DNA of 64,000 nucleotides from Apostichopus japonicus. Taxonomy: Eukaryota; Echinodermata; Holothuroidea; Aspidochirotida; Stichopodidae. Location of the stretch: NCBI RefSeq assembly GCF_037975245.1, contig NC_092575.1:5141501-5205500 (forward strand). Direction: 5' to 3'. Shown here piece by piece: positions 1 to 11,854 of the stretch; position 1 is the stretch's first letter, and each line of letters begins with the position of its first letter. A program made the position numbers and the translations under genes. Under the pieces are notes generated by a model, which worked only from the letters and a program-made list of their open reading frames with translations, had not been told where the DNA came from and made no database searches.

Positions 1-914
1 AAAGCAAGTCTTTGAATTAAAATTTTCAAATTTTCACTTCATATTTCACAGAAAAAAACTAGCAGACCTTACATAAGGCCTATTCTTAGTATATACAGTA
101 CAGTACAGTACATACAGTACAGTATATACAGTATATAGTATAGTGTGTTGGGTACTGATTTCATTTTGAAGTCATGGTATGTGTTAATTTGAAGTGACAA
201 CTCAAGTTAATGTCTATGTCTGGGCTTAAATATACATGTGTTTTGTATTGAAAGCAAGTCTTTGAATTAAAATTTTCCAATATTTTATTTCATATTTCAC
301 ACGAAAAAATAGCACACCTTACATAAGGCCTATTCTTAGTATATACAGTACAGTACATACAGTACAGTATATACAGTATATAGTATAGTGTGTTGGGTAC
401 TGATTTCATTTTGAAGTCATGGTATGTGTTAATTTGAAGTGACAACTCAAGTTAATGTCTATGTCTGGGCTTAAATATACATGTGTTTTGTATTGAAAGC
501 AAGTCTTTGAATTAAAATTTTCCAATATTTTATTTCATATTTCACACGAAAAAATAGCACACCTTACATAAGGCCTATTCTTAGTATATACAGTACAGTA
601 CAGTACATACAGTACAGAGTATATAGTATAGTGTGTTGGGTACTGATTTCATTTTGAAGTCATGGTATGTGATAATTTCAAGTGACAACTCAAGTTAATG
701 TCTATGTCTGAGCTTGCATATATGTGTTTTGTATTGAAAGCAAGTCTTTGAATTAAAATTTTCCAACCTTTACTTTATATTTCACACAAAAAACTAGCAG
801 ACCTGACATTATTCTTAGTATATACAGTACAGGTACATACAGTTCATACAGAACATATACAGTACAATATAGTGTGTTGGGTACTGATTTCATGTTGTAC
901 AGTACAGTACATAC

Positions 915-1361
915 GGTGACATCCCTATGTTCCGACGTCTCTATGTTCCGACGTCTCTTTGTTCCGACGTCTCTTTGTTCCGACAATTTGTTTGGACTTT
1001 ATAATTTTTTTTGACCAAAATTTTTACGGACCCAATTTTTTGGGGGAGACTCAATCTTTTTGGATGCTCCAAAAAAGAAAGGGCCCAAAGTTTGTTATGA
1101 CCCAAAAAGTGCTTGTGACCGAAAATTGCTTGTGACCCGAAATTTAATTGTTTGTACTCAAATTTTTTGGGACCAAAATTAGTTTGGTCAAAAAAAATTT
1201 TGGTCCGAAAAAAGTTGGTTCAAAAAAAATATGGTCATAAAAAAATTTGGTCTAAAATAATTTTGGACCAATGAAAATTGAGCCCGAAAAATTGTCGGAA
1301 CATAGAGAAGTCGGAACATAGAGATGTCGGAACAGAGACGTCAGAACATAGAGATGTAACC
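915..1361. mobile_element. Foldback/MITE-like element, family A copy 1
   Basis: A 447-bp insertion inside the satellite, flanked by GTACATAC at 907-914 and again at 1362-1369. An uninterrupted monomer has this octamer once, so this is an 8-bp target site duplication. The element starts GGTGACATCC and ends GATGTAACC. Both arms are tandem arrays with a period of about 16 bp built on CTATGTTCCGACGTCT, inverted between the two ends. The middle is made of degenerate GGACCAAATTTTT-like oligomers. There is no coding capacity. An 8-bp duplication is typical of hAT and some other cut-and-paste superfamilies, but the terminal bases do not let me assign one. Confidence 0.85.
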
Positions 1362-4300
1362 GTACATACAGTATACAGTACACTACATACAGTACAGTAT
1401 GTGTGTTGGGTACTGATTTCATGTTGTAGTCCTGGGTATGTGATAATTTCAAGTGACAACTCAAGTTAATGTCTATGTCTGAGCTTGAATATACATGTGT
1501 TTTGTATTGAAAGCAAGTCTTTGAATTCAAATTTCCCAATTTTTACTTCATATTTTACACAAAAAAATAGCAGACCTTACATTAGGCCTATTCTTAGTAT
1601 ATACAGTACAGTACATACAGTACAGTATATACAGTATATAGTATAGTGTGTTGGGTACTGATTTCATTTTGAAGTCATGGTATGTGTTAATTTGAAGTGA
1701 CAACTCAAGTTAATGTCTATGTCTGGGCTTAAATATACATGTGTTTTGTATTGAAAGCAAGTCTTTGAATTAAAATTTTCCAATATTTTATTTCATATTT
1801 CACACGAAAAAATAGCACACCTTACATAAGGCCTATTCTTAGTATATACAGTACAGTACATACAGTACAGTATATACAGTATATAGTATAGTGTGTTGGG
1901 TACTGATTTCATTTTGAAGTCATGGTATGTGTTAATTTGAAGTGACAACTCAAGTTAATGTCTATGTCTGGGCTTAAATATACATGTGTTTTGTATTGAA
2001 AGCAAGTCTTTGAATTAAAATTTTCACTTCATATTTCACAGAAAAAAACTAGCAGACCTTACATAAGGCCTATTCTTAGTATATACAGTACAGTACAGTA
2101 CATACAGTACAGTATATACAGTATATAGTATAGTGTGTTGGGTACTGATTTCATTTTGAAGTCATGGTATGTGATAATTTCAAGTGACAACTCAAGTTAA
2201 TGTCTTTGTCTGAGCTTAAATATACATGTGTTTTGTATTGAAAGCAAGTCTTTGAATTCAAATTTTCCAATTTTCACTTCATATTTCACAAAAAAAGACT
2301 AGCTGACCTTACATTAGGCCTATTCTTAGTATATACAGTACAGTACATACAGTACAGTATATACAGTATATAGTATAGTGTGTTGGGTACTGATTTCATT
2401 TTGAAGTCATGGTATGTGTTAATTTGAAGTGACAACTCAAGTTAATGTTTATGTCTGGGCTTAAATATACATGTCTTTTGTATTGAAAGCAAGTCTTTGA
2501 ATTAAAATTTTCCAATATTTTATTTCATATTTCACACGAAAAAATAGCACACCTTACATAAGGCCTATTCTTAGTATATACAGTACAGTACATACAGTAC
2601 AGTATATACAGTATATAGTATAGTGTGTTGGGTACTGATTTCATTTTGAAGTCATGGTATGTGTTAATTTGAAGTGACAACTCAAGTTAATGTCTATGTC
2701 TGGGCTTAAATATACATGTCTTTTGTATTGAAAGCAAGTCTTTGAATTAAAATTTTCAAATTTTCACTTCATATTTCACAGAAAAAACTAGCAGACCTTA
2801 CATAAGGCCTATTCTTAGTATATACAGTACAGTACAGTACATACAGTACAGTATATACAGTATATAGTATAGTGTGTTGGGTACTGATTTCATTTTGAAG
2901 TCATGGTATGTGTTAATTTGAAGTGACAACTCAAGTTAATGTTTATGTCTGGGCTTAAATATACATGTGTTTTGTATTGAAAGCAAGTCTTTGAATTAAA
3001 ATTTTCCAATATTTTACTTCATATTTTACACAAAAAAATAGCAGACCTTACATAAGGCCTATTCTTAGTATATACAGTACAGTACATACAGTACAGTATA
3101 TACAGTATATAGTATAGTGTGTTGGGTACTGATTTCATTTTGAAGTCATGGTATGTGTTAATTTGAAGTGACAACTCAAGTTAATGTCTATGTCTGGGCT
3201 TACATTATGTGTTTTGTATTGAAAGCAAGTCTTTGAATTAAAATTTTCACTTCATATTTCACAGAAAAAAACTAGCAGACCTTACATAAGGCCTATTCTT
3301 AGTATATACAGTACAGTACAGTACATACAGTACAGTATATACAGTATATAGTATAGTGTGTTGGGTACTGATTTCATTTTGAAGTCATGGTATGTGATAA
3401 TTTCAAGTGACAACTCAAGTTAATGTCTTTGTCTGAGCTTAAATATACATGTGTTTTGTTTTGAAAGCAAGTCTTTGAATTAAAATTTTCCAATATTTCA
3501 CTTCATATTTCACAGAAAAAACTAGCAGACCTTACATTAGGCCTATTCTTAGTATATACAGTACAGTACATACAGTACAGTATATACAGTATATAGTATA
3601 GTGTGTTGGGTACTGATTTCATTTTGAAGTCATGGTATGTGTTAATTTCAAGTGACAACTCAAGTTAATGTCTTTGTCTGGGCTTAAATATACATGTCTT
3701 TTGTATTGAAAGCAAGTCTTTGAATTAAAATTTTCCAATATTTTATTTCATATTTCACACGAAAAAATAGCACACCTTACATAAGGCCTATTCTTAGTAT
3801 ATACAGTACAGTACATACAGTACAGTATATACAGTATATAGTATAGTGTGTTGGGTACTGATTTCATTTTGAAGTCATGGTATGTGTTAATTTGAAGTGA
3901 CAACTCAAGTTAATGTCTATGTCTGGGCTTAAATATACATGTCTTTTGTATTGAAAGCAAGTCTTTGAATTAAAATTTTCAAATTTTCACTTCATATTTC
4001 ACAGAAAAAAACTAGCAGACCTTACATAAGGCCTATTCTTAGTATATACAGTACAGTACAGTACATACAGTACAGTATATACAGTATATAGTATAGTGTG
4101 TTGGGTACTGATTTCATTTTGAAGTCATGGTATGTGATAATTTCAAGTGACAACTCAAGTTAATGTCTTTGTCTGAGCTTAAATATACATGTGTTTTGTA
4201 TTGAAAGCAAGTCTTTGAATTCAAATTTTCCAATTTTCACTTCATATTTCACAAAAAAAGACTAGCTGACCTTACATTAGGCCTATTCTTAGTATATACA

Positions 4301-6260
4301 GTACAGTACATACAGTACAGTATATACAGTATATAGTATAGTGTGTTGGGTACTGATTTCATTTTGAAGTCATGGTATGTGTTAATTTGAAGTGACAACT
4401 CAAGTTAATGTTTATGTCTGGGCTTAAATATACATGTGTTTTGTATTGAAAGCAAGTCTTTGAATTAAAATTTTCCAATATTTTATTTCATATTTCACAC
4501 GAAAAAATAGCACACCTTACATAAGGCCTATTCATAGTATATACAGTACAGTACATACAGTACAGTATATACAGTATATAGTATAGTGTGTTGGGTACTG
4601 ATTTCATTTTGAAGTCATGGTATGTGTTAATTTGAAGTGACAACTCAAGTTAATGTCTATGTCTGGGCTTAAATATACATGTCTTTTGTATTGAAAGCAA
4701 GTCTTTGAATTAAAATTTTCAAATTTTCACTTCATATTTCACAGAAAAAAACTAGCAGACCTTACATAAGGCCTATTCTTAGTATATACAGTACAGTACA
4801 GTACAGTACATACAGTACAGTATATACAGTATATAGTATAGTGTGTTGGGTACTGATTTCATTTTGAAGTCATGGTATGTGTTAATTTCAAGTGACAACT
4901 CAAGTTAATGTTTATGTCTGGGCTTAAATATACATGTGTTTTGTATTGAAAGCAAGTCTTTGAATTAAAATTTTCCAATATTTTACTTCATATTTTACAC
5001 AAAAAAATAGCAGACCTTACATTAGGCCTATTCTTAGTATATACAGTACAGTACATACAGTACAGTATATACAGTATATAGTATAGTGTGTTGGGTACTG
5101 ATTTCATTTTGAAGTCATGGTATGTGTTAATTTCAAGTGACAACTCAAGTTAATGTCTTTGTCTGGGCTTAAATATACATGTGTTTTGTATTGAAAGCAA
5201 GTCTTTGAATTAAAATTTTCCAATTTTCACTTCATATTTCACAGAAAAAAACTAGCTGACCTTACATTAGGCCTATTCTTAGTATATACACTTACAGTAC
5301 ATACAGTACAGTATATACAGTATATAGTATAGTGTGTTGGGTACTGATTTCATTTTGAAGTCATGGTATGTGTTAATTTCAAGTGACAACTCAAGTTAAT
5401 GTCTTTGTCTGAGCTTAAATATACATGTGTTTTGTATTGAAAGCAAGTCTTTGAATTCAAATTTTCAAATTTTCACTTCATATTTCACAGAAAAAACTAG
5501 CAGACCTTACATTAGGCCTATTCTTAGTATATACAGTACATACAGTACAGTATATACAGTATATAGTATAGTGTGTTGGGTACTGATTTCATTTTGAAGT
5601 CATGGTATGTGTTAATTTGAAGTGACAACTCAAGTTAATGTCTATGTCTGGGCTTAAATATACATGTGTTTTGTATTGAAAGCAAGTCTTTGAATTCAAA
5701 TTTTCCAATATTTCACTTCATATTTCACAGAAAAAACTAGCAGACCTTACATTAGGCCTATTCTTAGTATATACAGTACAGTACATACAGTACAGTATAT
5801 ACAGTATATAGTATAGTGTGTTGGGTACTGATTTCATTTTGAAGTCATGGTATGTGTTAATTTGAAGTGACAACTCAAGTTAATGTCTATGTCTGGGCTT
5901 AAATATACGGGTACACGTTGTCAGTCCGACACGTTTTCAGTCCGAAAATATAATACACGTTTTCAGTCCGAAAAAACGAGTTTTCAGTCCGACAAGTTTT
6001 CAGTCCGAAAATAAAATACACGTTCTCAGTCCGGAAAAAACGAGTTTTCAGTCCGACACGTTTTCAGTCCGAAAATAAAATTCACGTTTTCAGTCCGAAA
6101 ATAAAATTCACGTTTTCAGTCCGAAAATGAAATACACGTTTTCAGTCCGAAAATGAGAAACACGTTTTCAGTTAGGGAATGAAAGCAGTTTTAATGCCAT
6201 ACTATCACCAATAAACGAACTGATAGTAAAAAAATCGATTGAATCTTTTGTATTAAGTCT

Positions 6261-6326
6261 CACATCACCAGCCTCAACAAAGACTTGGGACCCCTTAACA
6301 ACTATCAGTTCTACAAACATATATAA
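6261..6326 (+). pseudogene. Possible Penelope-like element C-terminal remnant
   Basis: In the loop of the foldback at 5909-6807, a short frame reads HITSLNKDLGPLNNYQFYKH-I then TAA. The phrase SLNKDLGPLN resembles C-terminal tails I associate with Penelope-like element ORFs downstream of the GIY-YIG endonuclease; this recognition is from memory and is weak at this length. It lies about 140 bp upstream of a hammerhead-like motif, the order expected near a Penelope 3' end. Nothing upstream in frame is long enough to carry a domain, so this is at most a fragment. Confidence 0.35.
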
Positions 6327-6462
6327 TCCGTTCTTCGCTCCTTAATCAGCTTTCTGTATAGTCATGGTTTGTTTGGTTCTAATTCCATCAATGCAATTTA
6401 CACTTTAAACCTAGCGTCATACTTTCATTGTGTTTCATTTTGTACTTTTCATTCAACTACCA

Positions 6463-6505
6463 ATATTGCTGACGAAGGTCCCAGGGGGACCGAAAATTCC
6501 AATAT
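6463..6505 (+). ncRNA. Hammerhead ribozyme-like motif 1
   Basis: In order: stem I 5' strand ATATTG (6463-6468), core CTGACGA plus an extra A (6469-6476), stem II GGTCC (6477-6481) / GGACC (6487-6491) with loop CAGGG, core GAAA (6492-6495), A, then TTC (6497-6499) as the cleavage triplet, and stem I 3' strand CAATAT (6500-6505). Stem I is 6 perfect pairs and stem II 5. Stem III is reduced to two A-U pairs with no loop, as in the minimal hammerheads of Penelope-like elements, which are thought to work as dimers. The extra A before stem II is a deviation from the textbook core. Confidence 0.7.
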
Positions 6506-8368
6506 ATTTTTTAAAACTTAACTCCTTATTTGTCAATTATGAGTAAATACGAAAGATTCAATCGATATCTTTACTATCAGTTCGGGATTTCACATTTTAT
6601 TTGTGATATTATGGCATTAAAACTGCTTTCACTCCCCAACTGAAAACATTTTCGGACTGAAAACGTGTATTTTATTTTCGGACTGAAAACGTGTATTTCA
6701 TTTTCGGACTGAAAACGTGTATTTCTTTTTCGGACTGAAAACGTGTGTTTTATTTTCGGATTGAAAACTTGTCGGACTGAAAACTTGTCGGACTGAGGGG
6801 TGTACCCCAAATATACATGTGTTTTGTATTGAAAGCAAGTCTTTGAATTCAAATTTTCCAACTTTTTATTTCATATTTCACACGAAAAAATAGCACACCC
6901 TACATAAGGCCTATTCTTAGTATATACAGTACAGTACATACAGTACAGTATATACAGTATAGTCTGTTGGGTACTGATTTCATTTTGAAGTCATGGTATG
7001 TGATAATTTCAAGTGACAACTCAAGTTAATGTCTTTGTCTGAGCTTAAATATACATGTGTTATGTATTGAAAGCAAGTCTTTCAATTAAAATTTTCCAAT
7101 TTATAATTCATATTTCACAGAAAAAACTAGCAGACCTTACATTAGGCTTATTGTGAGTATATACAGTACACTACCTACAGTTCAGTATGTGTGTTGGGTA
7201 CCGATTTCATGTTGTAGTCCTGGGTATGTGATAATTTCAAGTGACAACTCAAGTTAATGTCTATGTCTGGGCTTAAATATACATGTGTTTTGTATTGAAA
7301 GCAAGTCTTTGAATTCAAATTTTCAAATTTTCACTTCATTTTTCACAGAAAAAAACAGCAGACCTTACATTAGGCCTATTCTTAGTATATACAGTACAGT
7401 ACATACAGTATATATAGTATATAGTATAGTGTGTTGGGTACTGATTTCATTTTGAAGTCATGGTATGTGATAATTTCAAGTGACAACTCAAGTTAATGTC
7501 TTTGTCTGAGTTTAAATATACATGTGTTTTGTATTGAAAGCAAGTCTTTGAATTCAAATTTTCAAATTTTCACTTCATTTTTCACAGAAAAAAACAGCAG
7601 ACCTTACATTAGGCCTATTCTTAGTATATACAGTACAGTACATACAGTATATATAGTATATAGTATAGTGTGTTGGGTACTGATTTCATTTTGAAGTCAT
7701 GGTATGTGATAATTTCAAGTGACAACTCAAGTTAATGTCTTTGTCTGAGTTTAAATATACATGTGTTTTGTATTGAAAGCAAGTCTTTGAATTCAAATTT
7801 TCAAATTTTCACTTCATTTTTCACAGAAAAAAACAGCAGACCTTACATTAGGCCTATTCTGAGTATATACAGTACAGTACATACAGTACATACAGTACAG
7901 TATATAGTATAGTGTGTTGGGTACCGATTTCATGTTGTAGTCCTGGTATGTGATAATCATGTAGACCTTCAGTCTTGCTGCCCTTCGGTCTCATGGCCTG
8001 TAACGGCTATTTGGTAGCATGTAGATGTCGTGTTCCAATAATTCTATCACACTTTTGGGAATGCGTTTCCCAGGAACCAAATAGACAAATGTATTAAACT
8101 TAGGTAAATCATACTTCATTGGGTTTTTTTAATATTCCCATTCAAATTACTTTTTGTCTAGTAATTATATTTTTTCTGTACATTGTGTTCTGTTCTTGAC
8201 CACTATGCTAGCAACAAGGTAACAATTGCTATTGAGCCTATTGTTTGTGTATATAAGAGTAGCCCAGACTTGAAACTGTTTATACAGTATATAGTTCATC
8301 CCTACACTGCAGGTAGCTGTACTGTACATACAATACCTGTGTACAAATGTAGCGCATGTACATTCAAC

Positions 8369-8399
8369 CAGGGAGTTGTTATGGAACAACAACTCCCTG
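8369..8399. repeat. Perfect hairpin, GGGAGTTGTT family
   Basis: CAGGGAGTTGTT (8369-8380) and AACAACTCCCTG (8388-8399) form a perfect 12-bp inverted repeat around 7 bases. A shorter version lies at 8479-8499 and a third at 11144-11170, so this is a recurring motif in the region. Confidence 0.8.
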
Positions 8400-8478
8400 A
8401 TTCAACAGTGGAGTATACATGCAGTGAGATGCCATTGATATCTCTCAGGTATGCATTGCACAGCTTGATAATACCAGT

Positions 8479-8499
8479 GAGTTGTTCCATTAACAACTC
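8479..8499. repeat. Hairpin, GGGAGTTGTT family, short copy
   Basis: GAGTTGTT (8479-8486) pairs with AACAACTC (8492-8499) around 5 bases; the right side continues CCTG as in the hairpin at 8369-8399. Confidence 0.6.
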
Positions 8500-11143
8500 C
8501 CTGATAAGAGCCCTCATCAAGGTCATAGGTGTAACAAAAAGGACAGTGTGCCCACAGTTCTGTCTGTCTCTTGTTTATTGTTCAATGAACTGAAAGCTGC
8601 TAACATTTTGGAGGCTTATGGCTTGTTTCACAGTCACAGATTCACAGTACACATGGAAATATAATACTAATAGCAGAGGAAAGGTTGCTCCTTTGCTGAA
8701 AAAGTTTTGAATGGTCTTGCAGTACTGTTTACCTCAAAAGTGTTGAACAGGCACAAAATTAGAATTGAAGTATTATCTCGCGGTTTTCATTTATACCAAC
8801 TTTGATTTTGGATAAGTTTTGTTTGAAACAGTTAGGTTCATTGGTCAAATTTGTTTCACACTAGTCTCTAGGATATATTTTGTCAGTGTCCTGTCTTGCA
8901 GACTCCAGTCATTCAACTTATATAATAATAAATAAATACAATGCTTGATATACAGTAGCGCTATTCCAAATATGATCATAGAGCTTAGACTCAATTGCAA
9001 TTTTGTTGGTATTGTATATTGACTTGGAAAAAGTGTGAAAGTCAAGTAAATACAACCACCCCCCCCCCTCCTTCTTGTATCCAAGAACTGGTGCAGTATT
9101 CAATGTGGTATGTACATTCTGTAGGTGTGTCAGGCATAATTCATATAAATTGGAGGGAAAATATGAGCGGTCCCTATCAGTTACTTTATTGGTCACTATA
9201 TGTTGGATTCAAAGTACATACTTTATGAAAACTTTAAATTGGTTCAAGCAAATTGCACAAGAGTCAATTCTTAGGCATGTTACAAAATAAATGCTAAAAG
9301 AAATTGTGTCAAATTGAAATACCTGCTGTTTTGCACTTAAAGTTAGCATGCCTACACTAAACTAACTAACACTGAAAATTACCTGCTTGTATCTGTCATA
9401 CTGAACAAATTCTATCCTTTTTCAAAATGTATACACAATCTACAGTTTAGAGTGTAAGCTCACAGCAAGGACACATGCTACTGAATTTGGTTAACACATA
9501 ACAAGAAGAAAAGCTTTCAGCAGTGCAGGCTACTTTTCAGTCAGACTACAGTTCACAATGACAGCAGCTAGATTGTATGAAACTTGTAGCTACGGCATGG
9601 TGCTCATACAGCAGATCTTTCTAATAGGGTTTAATTTTTAAGAATTTGTTGCATTTAACCACATCATAATATATTTGTAATGTCACAAAGGAGGACATTT
9701 TAAAAATAAACAAAACATCACCCCTGTATCGATATTCTTTGAAAAGTGTAATGAACAGTTTTGCTTTGGCAGAGCAGAAAGCTTTATCATACCAAATCTG
9801 ATCAGGCAGGTGTGGTGGGAGAACCATCCCACTTGTTGGGTTAGAAGGGCATCCCGCAGAATAGCTAGAACAGCACACTATATATACAGTAGGCTGCTGT
9901 TGGTGAGTAACTGATCTCTCTATATTTTCATGAAAGTCAATGGTTATATCATGCAGCAGAGGTCCGATTGCATACAAATTTGCAACGTCACCAGTTTGCT
10001 CTTTCTATTGGTTAAATTTTCGGGCAAATCTTTAAACCCCCTCCCCCCCTCTCCTCAAATCAAAGTGGGTTCTATACGTGCACATGCCCACCATGCAGCA
10101 CAGTGGTGAACGTGGTTTTCATTACTGAAAATCCTTATTAGTTTTTGTAATAAATCATTTGTAATCATTGCCCAGCTCAAATGAAGGATAATAGCTTTAC
10201 TTAATACATACATGATATGTAATTAATAACCATTAAATCAAGGAAAACGCCCCTCCTCCTCCCACTCTCCCCTCCCCATTCACACACTATGCACTGCTAT
10301 CTGACTTCAAATATGGTTCAATCAAGAACGAAAAAACTTTGAGTTTCAAGATTGGAAAACTGTCTGTCAGTTCAATCGACATGAAAACTACCTTTCGTTG
10401 TATGGTCCAGTCTTTGCATGTGTTGCATATTGTCTCTTTGTTACTTAATTCCCATAACAAAGACCTTCCGTAGCCTGCATTTCAGGGATATATTTTACAA
10501 TTTACACCATCAGTATTTCACTGTTAAATATTCCAACCTCTAACACCACTTAGTTATTTATTGCCACACAAGCTTGTGATCAAGTCTCCCTTCATTTCAT
10601 GTAAGAATTATCTGAGAGTTATTAGTTTCCATTGCTTCCCCTCAGTGAACCCTATGATCCCATTATGTATCATCACAAGGACATTGTGTCATTATTGTCA
10701 TCACTTCTGAAATCTATACCAAATTGTACTGACCTGTTTATCTTAAATCTTATTTAAATTTTAGCCTAGCCATTGACAAAACAGCTTAATTTATTGTGAG
10801 GTAAAGTGTCTCGCCATCCCCATACATAGACCACTTTGAAAAGATTAATTTCAGGGTTAAAGCAGCATTTTGCGTCCTTTTCTATGATTTTTCTCAACCT
10901 CACTGACTCCACTATGCCATAACGACATACATAACTAGCTTATCAATTTATATTTTACTTCAAATGGTGGCATGAAAGTCGAAAAAATTGCAACTTTCAA
11001 CTTTGTTGTTCTCCAAGATATTTTCCGTTGGGAACCCAATAAACCTCGCCCATAATATGAATATTTAAACACTACGAACGTCATTGACAGATACGTAATA
11101 TAACACCACGCTTGATTTGTGTACAGTCTATATGGCAGTTGTA

Positions 11144-11170
11144 CCAGAGAGTTGCATAACAACTCCCTGG
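11144..11170. repeat. Hairpin, GGGAGTTGTT family, third copy
   Basis: CCAGAGAGTTG (11144-11154) pairs with CAACTCCCTGG (11160-11170) with one mismatch and a 5-base loop. It shares the core with the two hairpins near 8.4 kb. Confidence 0.65.
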
Positions 11171-11225
11171 TTGTACCAACGCAAAGTCTTGAATCTATTT
11201 TTAGCAACGGCTCATAACTAAACCT

Positions 11226-11680
11226 GCATCTCTGATTGGTTGAATTCAAACTAGTGGGTTTGGGAACTGAATGCGATTAATTTTGTATGTGGAATACTCG
11301 CCAATTAACGTTTTTGGCAGGGAAAAACTTGGCTAATATCTTAATTTGATGTTTTGTGATTTGATGTATGTAAAAAACTCGATGGACATGTCAAAAAAGT
11401 AGAAAACGGCGACCAAACGCAAAACGCTCATGAATAAACATACTATTCACTGATTGGTGGAATTCAAACTAGTGGATTTGGAGATATGAAAACTTTGTCG
11501 AGGACACTTTTACTCGTTATCGACATAAATCGTTAATTACTCGCTAATTAACGCTCTTGGCAGGGTGACACTTGGATGGTATCTTAGTTTGCTGTTTTAT
11601 GATTGATACATCTAAAAAAATCGATGCACATGTTAAAAAGGTGGAAAAAAGCGACCCAACGCAAAATGCTGCTTTAATAA
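11226..11680. repeat. Diverged tandem duplication, ~225-bp unit
   Basis: Two head-to-tail copies (about 11226-11436 and 11446-11680) share GATTGGTTGAATTCAAACTA / GATTGGTGGAATTCAAACTA, CTCGCCAATTAACG / CTCGCTAATTAACG, GGCAGGG, and a final block with GCGACC.AACGCAAAA. The second copy has an extra ~25 bp near TTTACTCGTTATCGAC. No coding frame is conserved between them, so I read it as an old non-coding duplication. Confidence 0.75.
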
Positions 11681-11854
11681 CTGTATTGGTCAAACTCTCA
11701 CACAGCTTGCATTGGGCTGATCATTATGACACGTTCGTTGAACTTTGAGATGAGGAGGACTTGTAGCAATATAGTCCTAGCCATTGCAGTAGGTGGGGTC
11801 TTAGTTTGTAAAAGGGTCCTCATTTTGCAGATGATAGGGTCTTAGCTTTGTAGG

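Larger units (their letters stand above)
5909..6807. mobile_element. Foldback element, family B, with Penelope-like loop
   Basis: An 899-bp insertion in the satellite, flanked by AAATATAC at 5901-5908 and 6808-6815 (8-bp target duplication; the undisturbed monomer has it once). Ends are GGGTACAC and GTGTACCCC. The outer arms are arrays of a ~25-bp oligomer around TTTTCAGTCCGAAAAT. The inverted repeat continues inward through the stretch around GCAGTTTTAATGCCAT (left about 6180-6251, right about 6550-6635), so each arm is about 260-340 bp. The ~300-bp loop is not repetitive and holds a short coding tail and a hammerhead-like RNA motif that look like the 3' end of a Penelope-like element. Confidence 0.85.
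1..7955. repeat. Satellite array 1, ~245-bp monomer
   Basis: Roughly 30 head-to-tail monomers of about 241-250 bp run from the window edge to about 7955. Each begins near AAAGCAAGTCTTTGAATT, has an A-rich block, the phrase GGCCTATTCTTAG, a stuttering run of TACAG/TACAGTA units of variable length, then GTGTGTTGGGTACTGATTTC and ACAACTCAAGTTAATGTC. Monomer starts include 251, 496, 737, 1510, 2241 and 4204. Copies are highly similar and differ in a few diagnostic positions and in the number of CAGTA units. Two foldback elements (915-1361 and 5909-6807) interrupt it. Open frames inside are chance products. The array enters from outside the window, so its full length is unknown. Confidence 0.95.
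7956..11225. other. Gene-poor AT-rich stretch with short hairpins
   Basis: Unique-looking sequence between satellite 1 and a tandem duplication at 11226. The open frames here, the longest being 136 codons at 8183-8593, have no family resemblance I can see and run through hairpin repeats. Poly-C/pyrimidine runs occur near 9059-9070 and 10030-10055. A spliced gene with short exons cannot be excluded. Confidence 0.5.

Noticed and set aside
1-7955. CRISPR-like array
   Set aside because: Monomers repeat along their whole length with no unique spacers, and the context is eukaryotic satellite DNA.
8183-8593. 136-codon open frame
   Set aside because: Runs through two hairpin repeats, with no domain and no splice or start context; likely chance.
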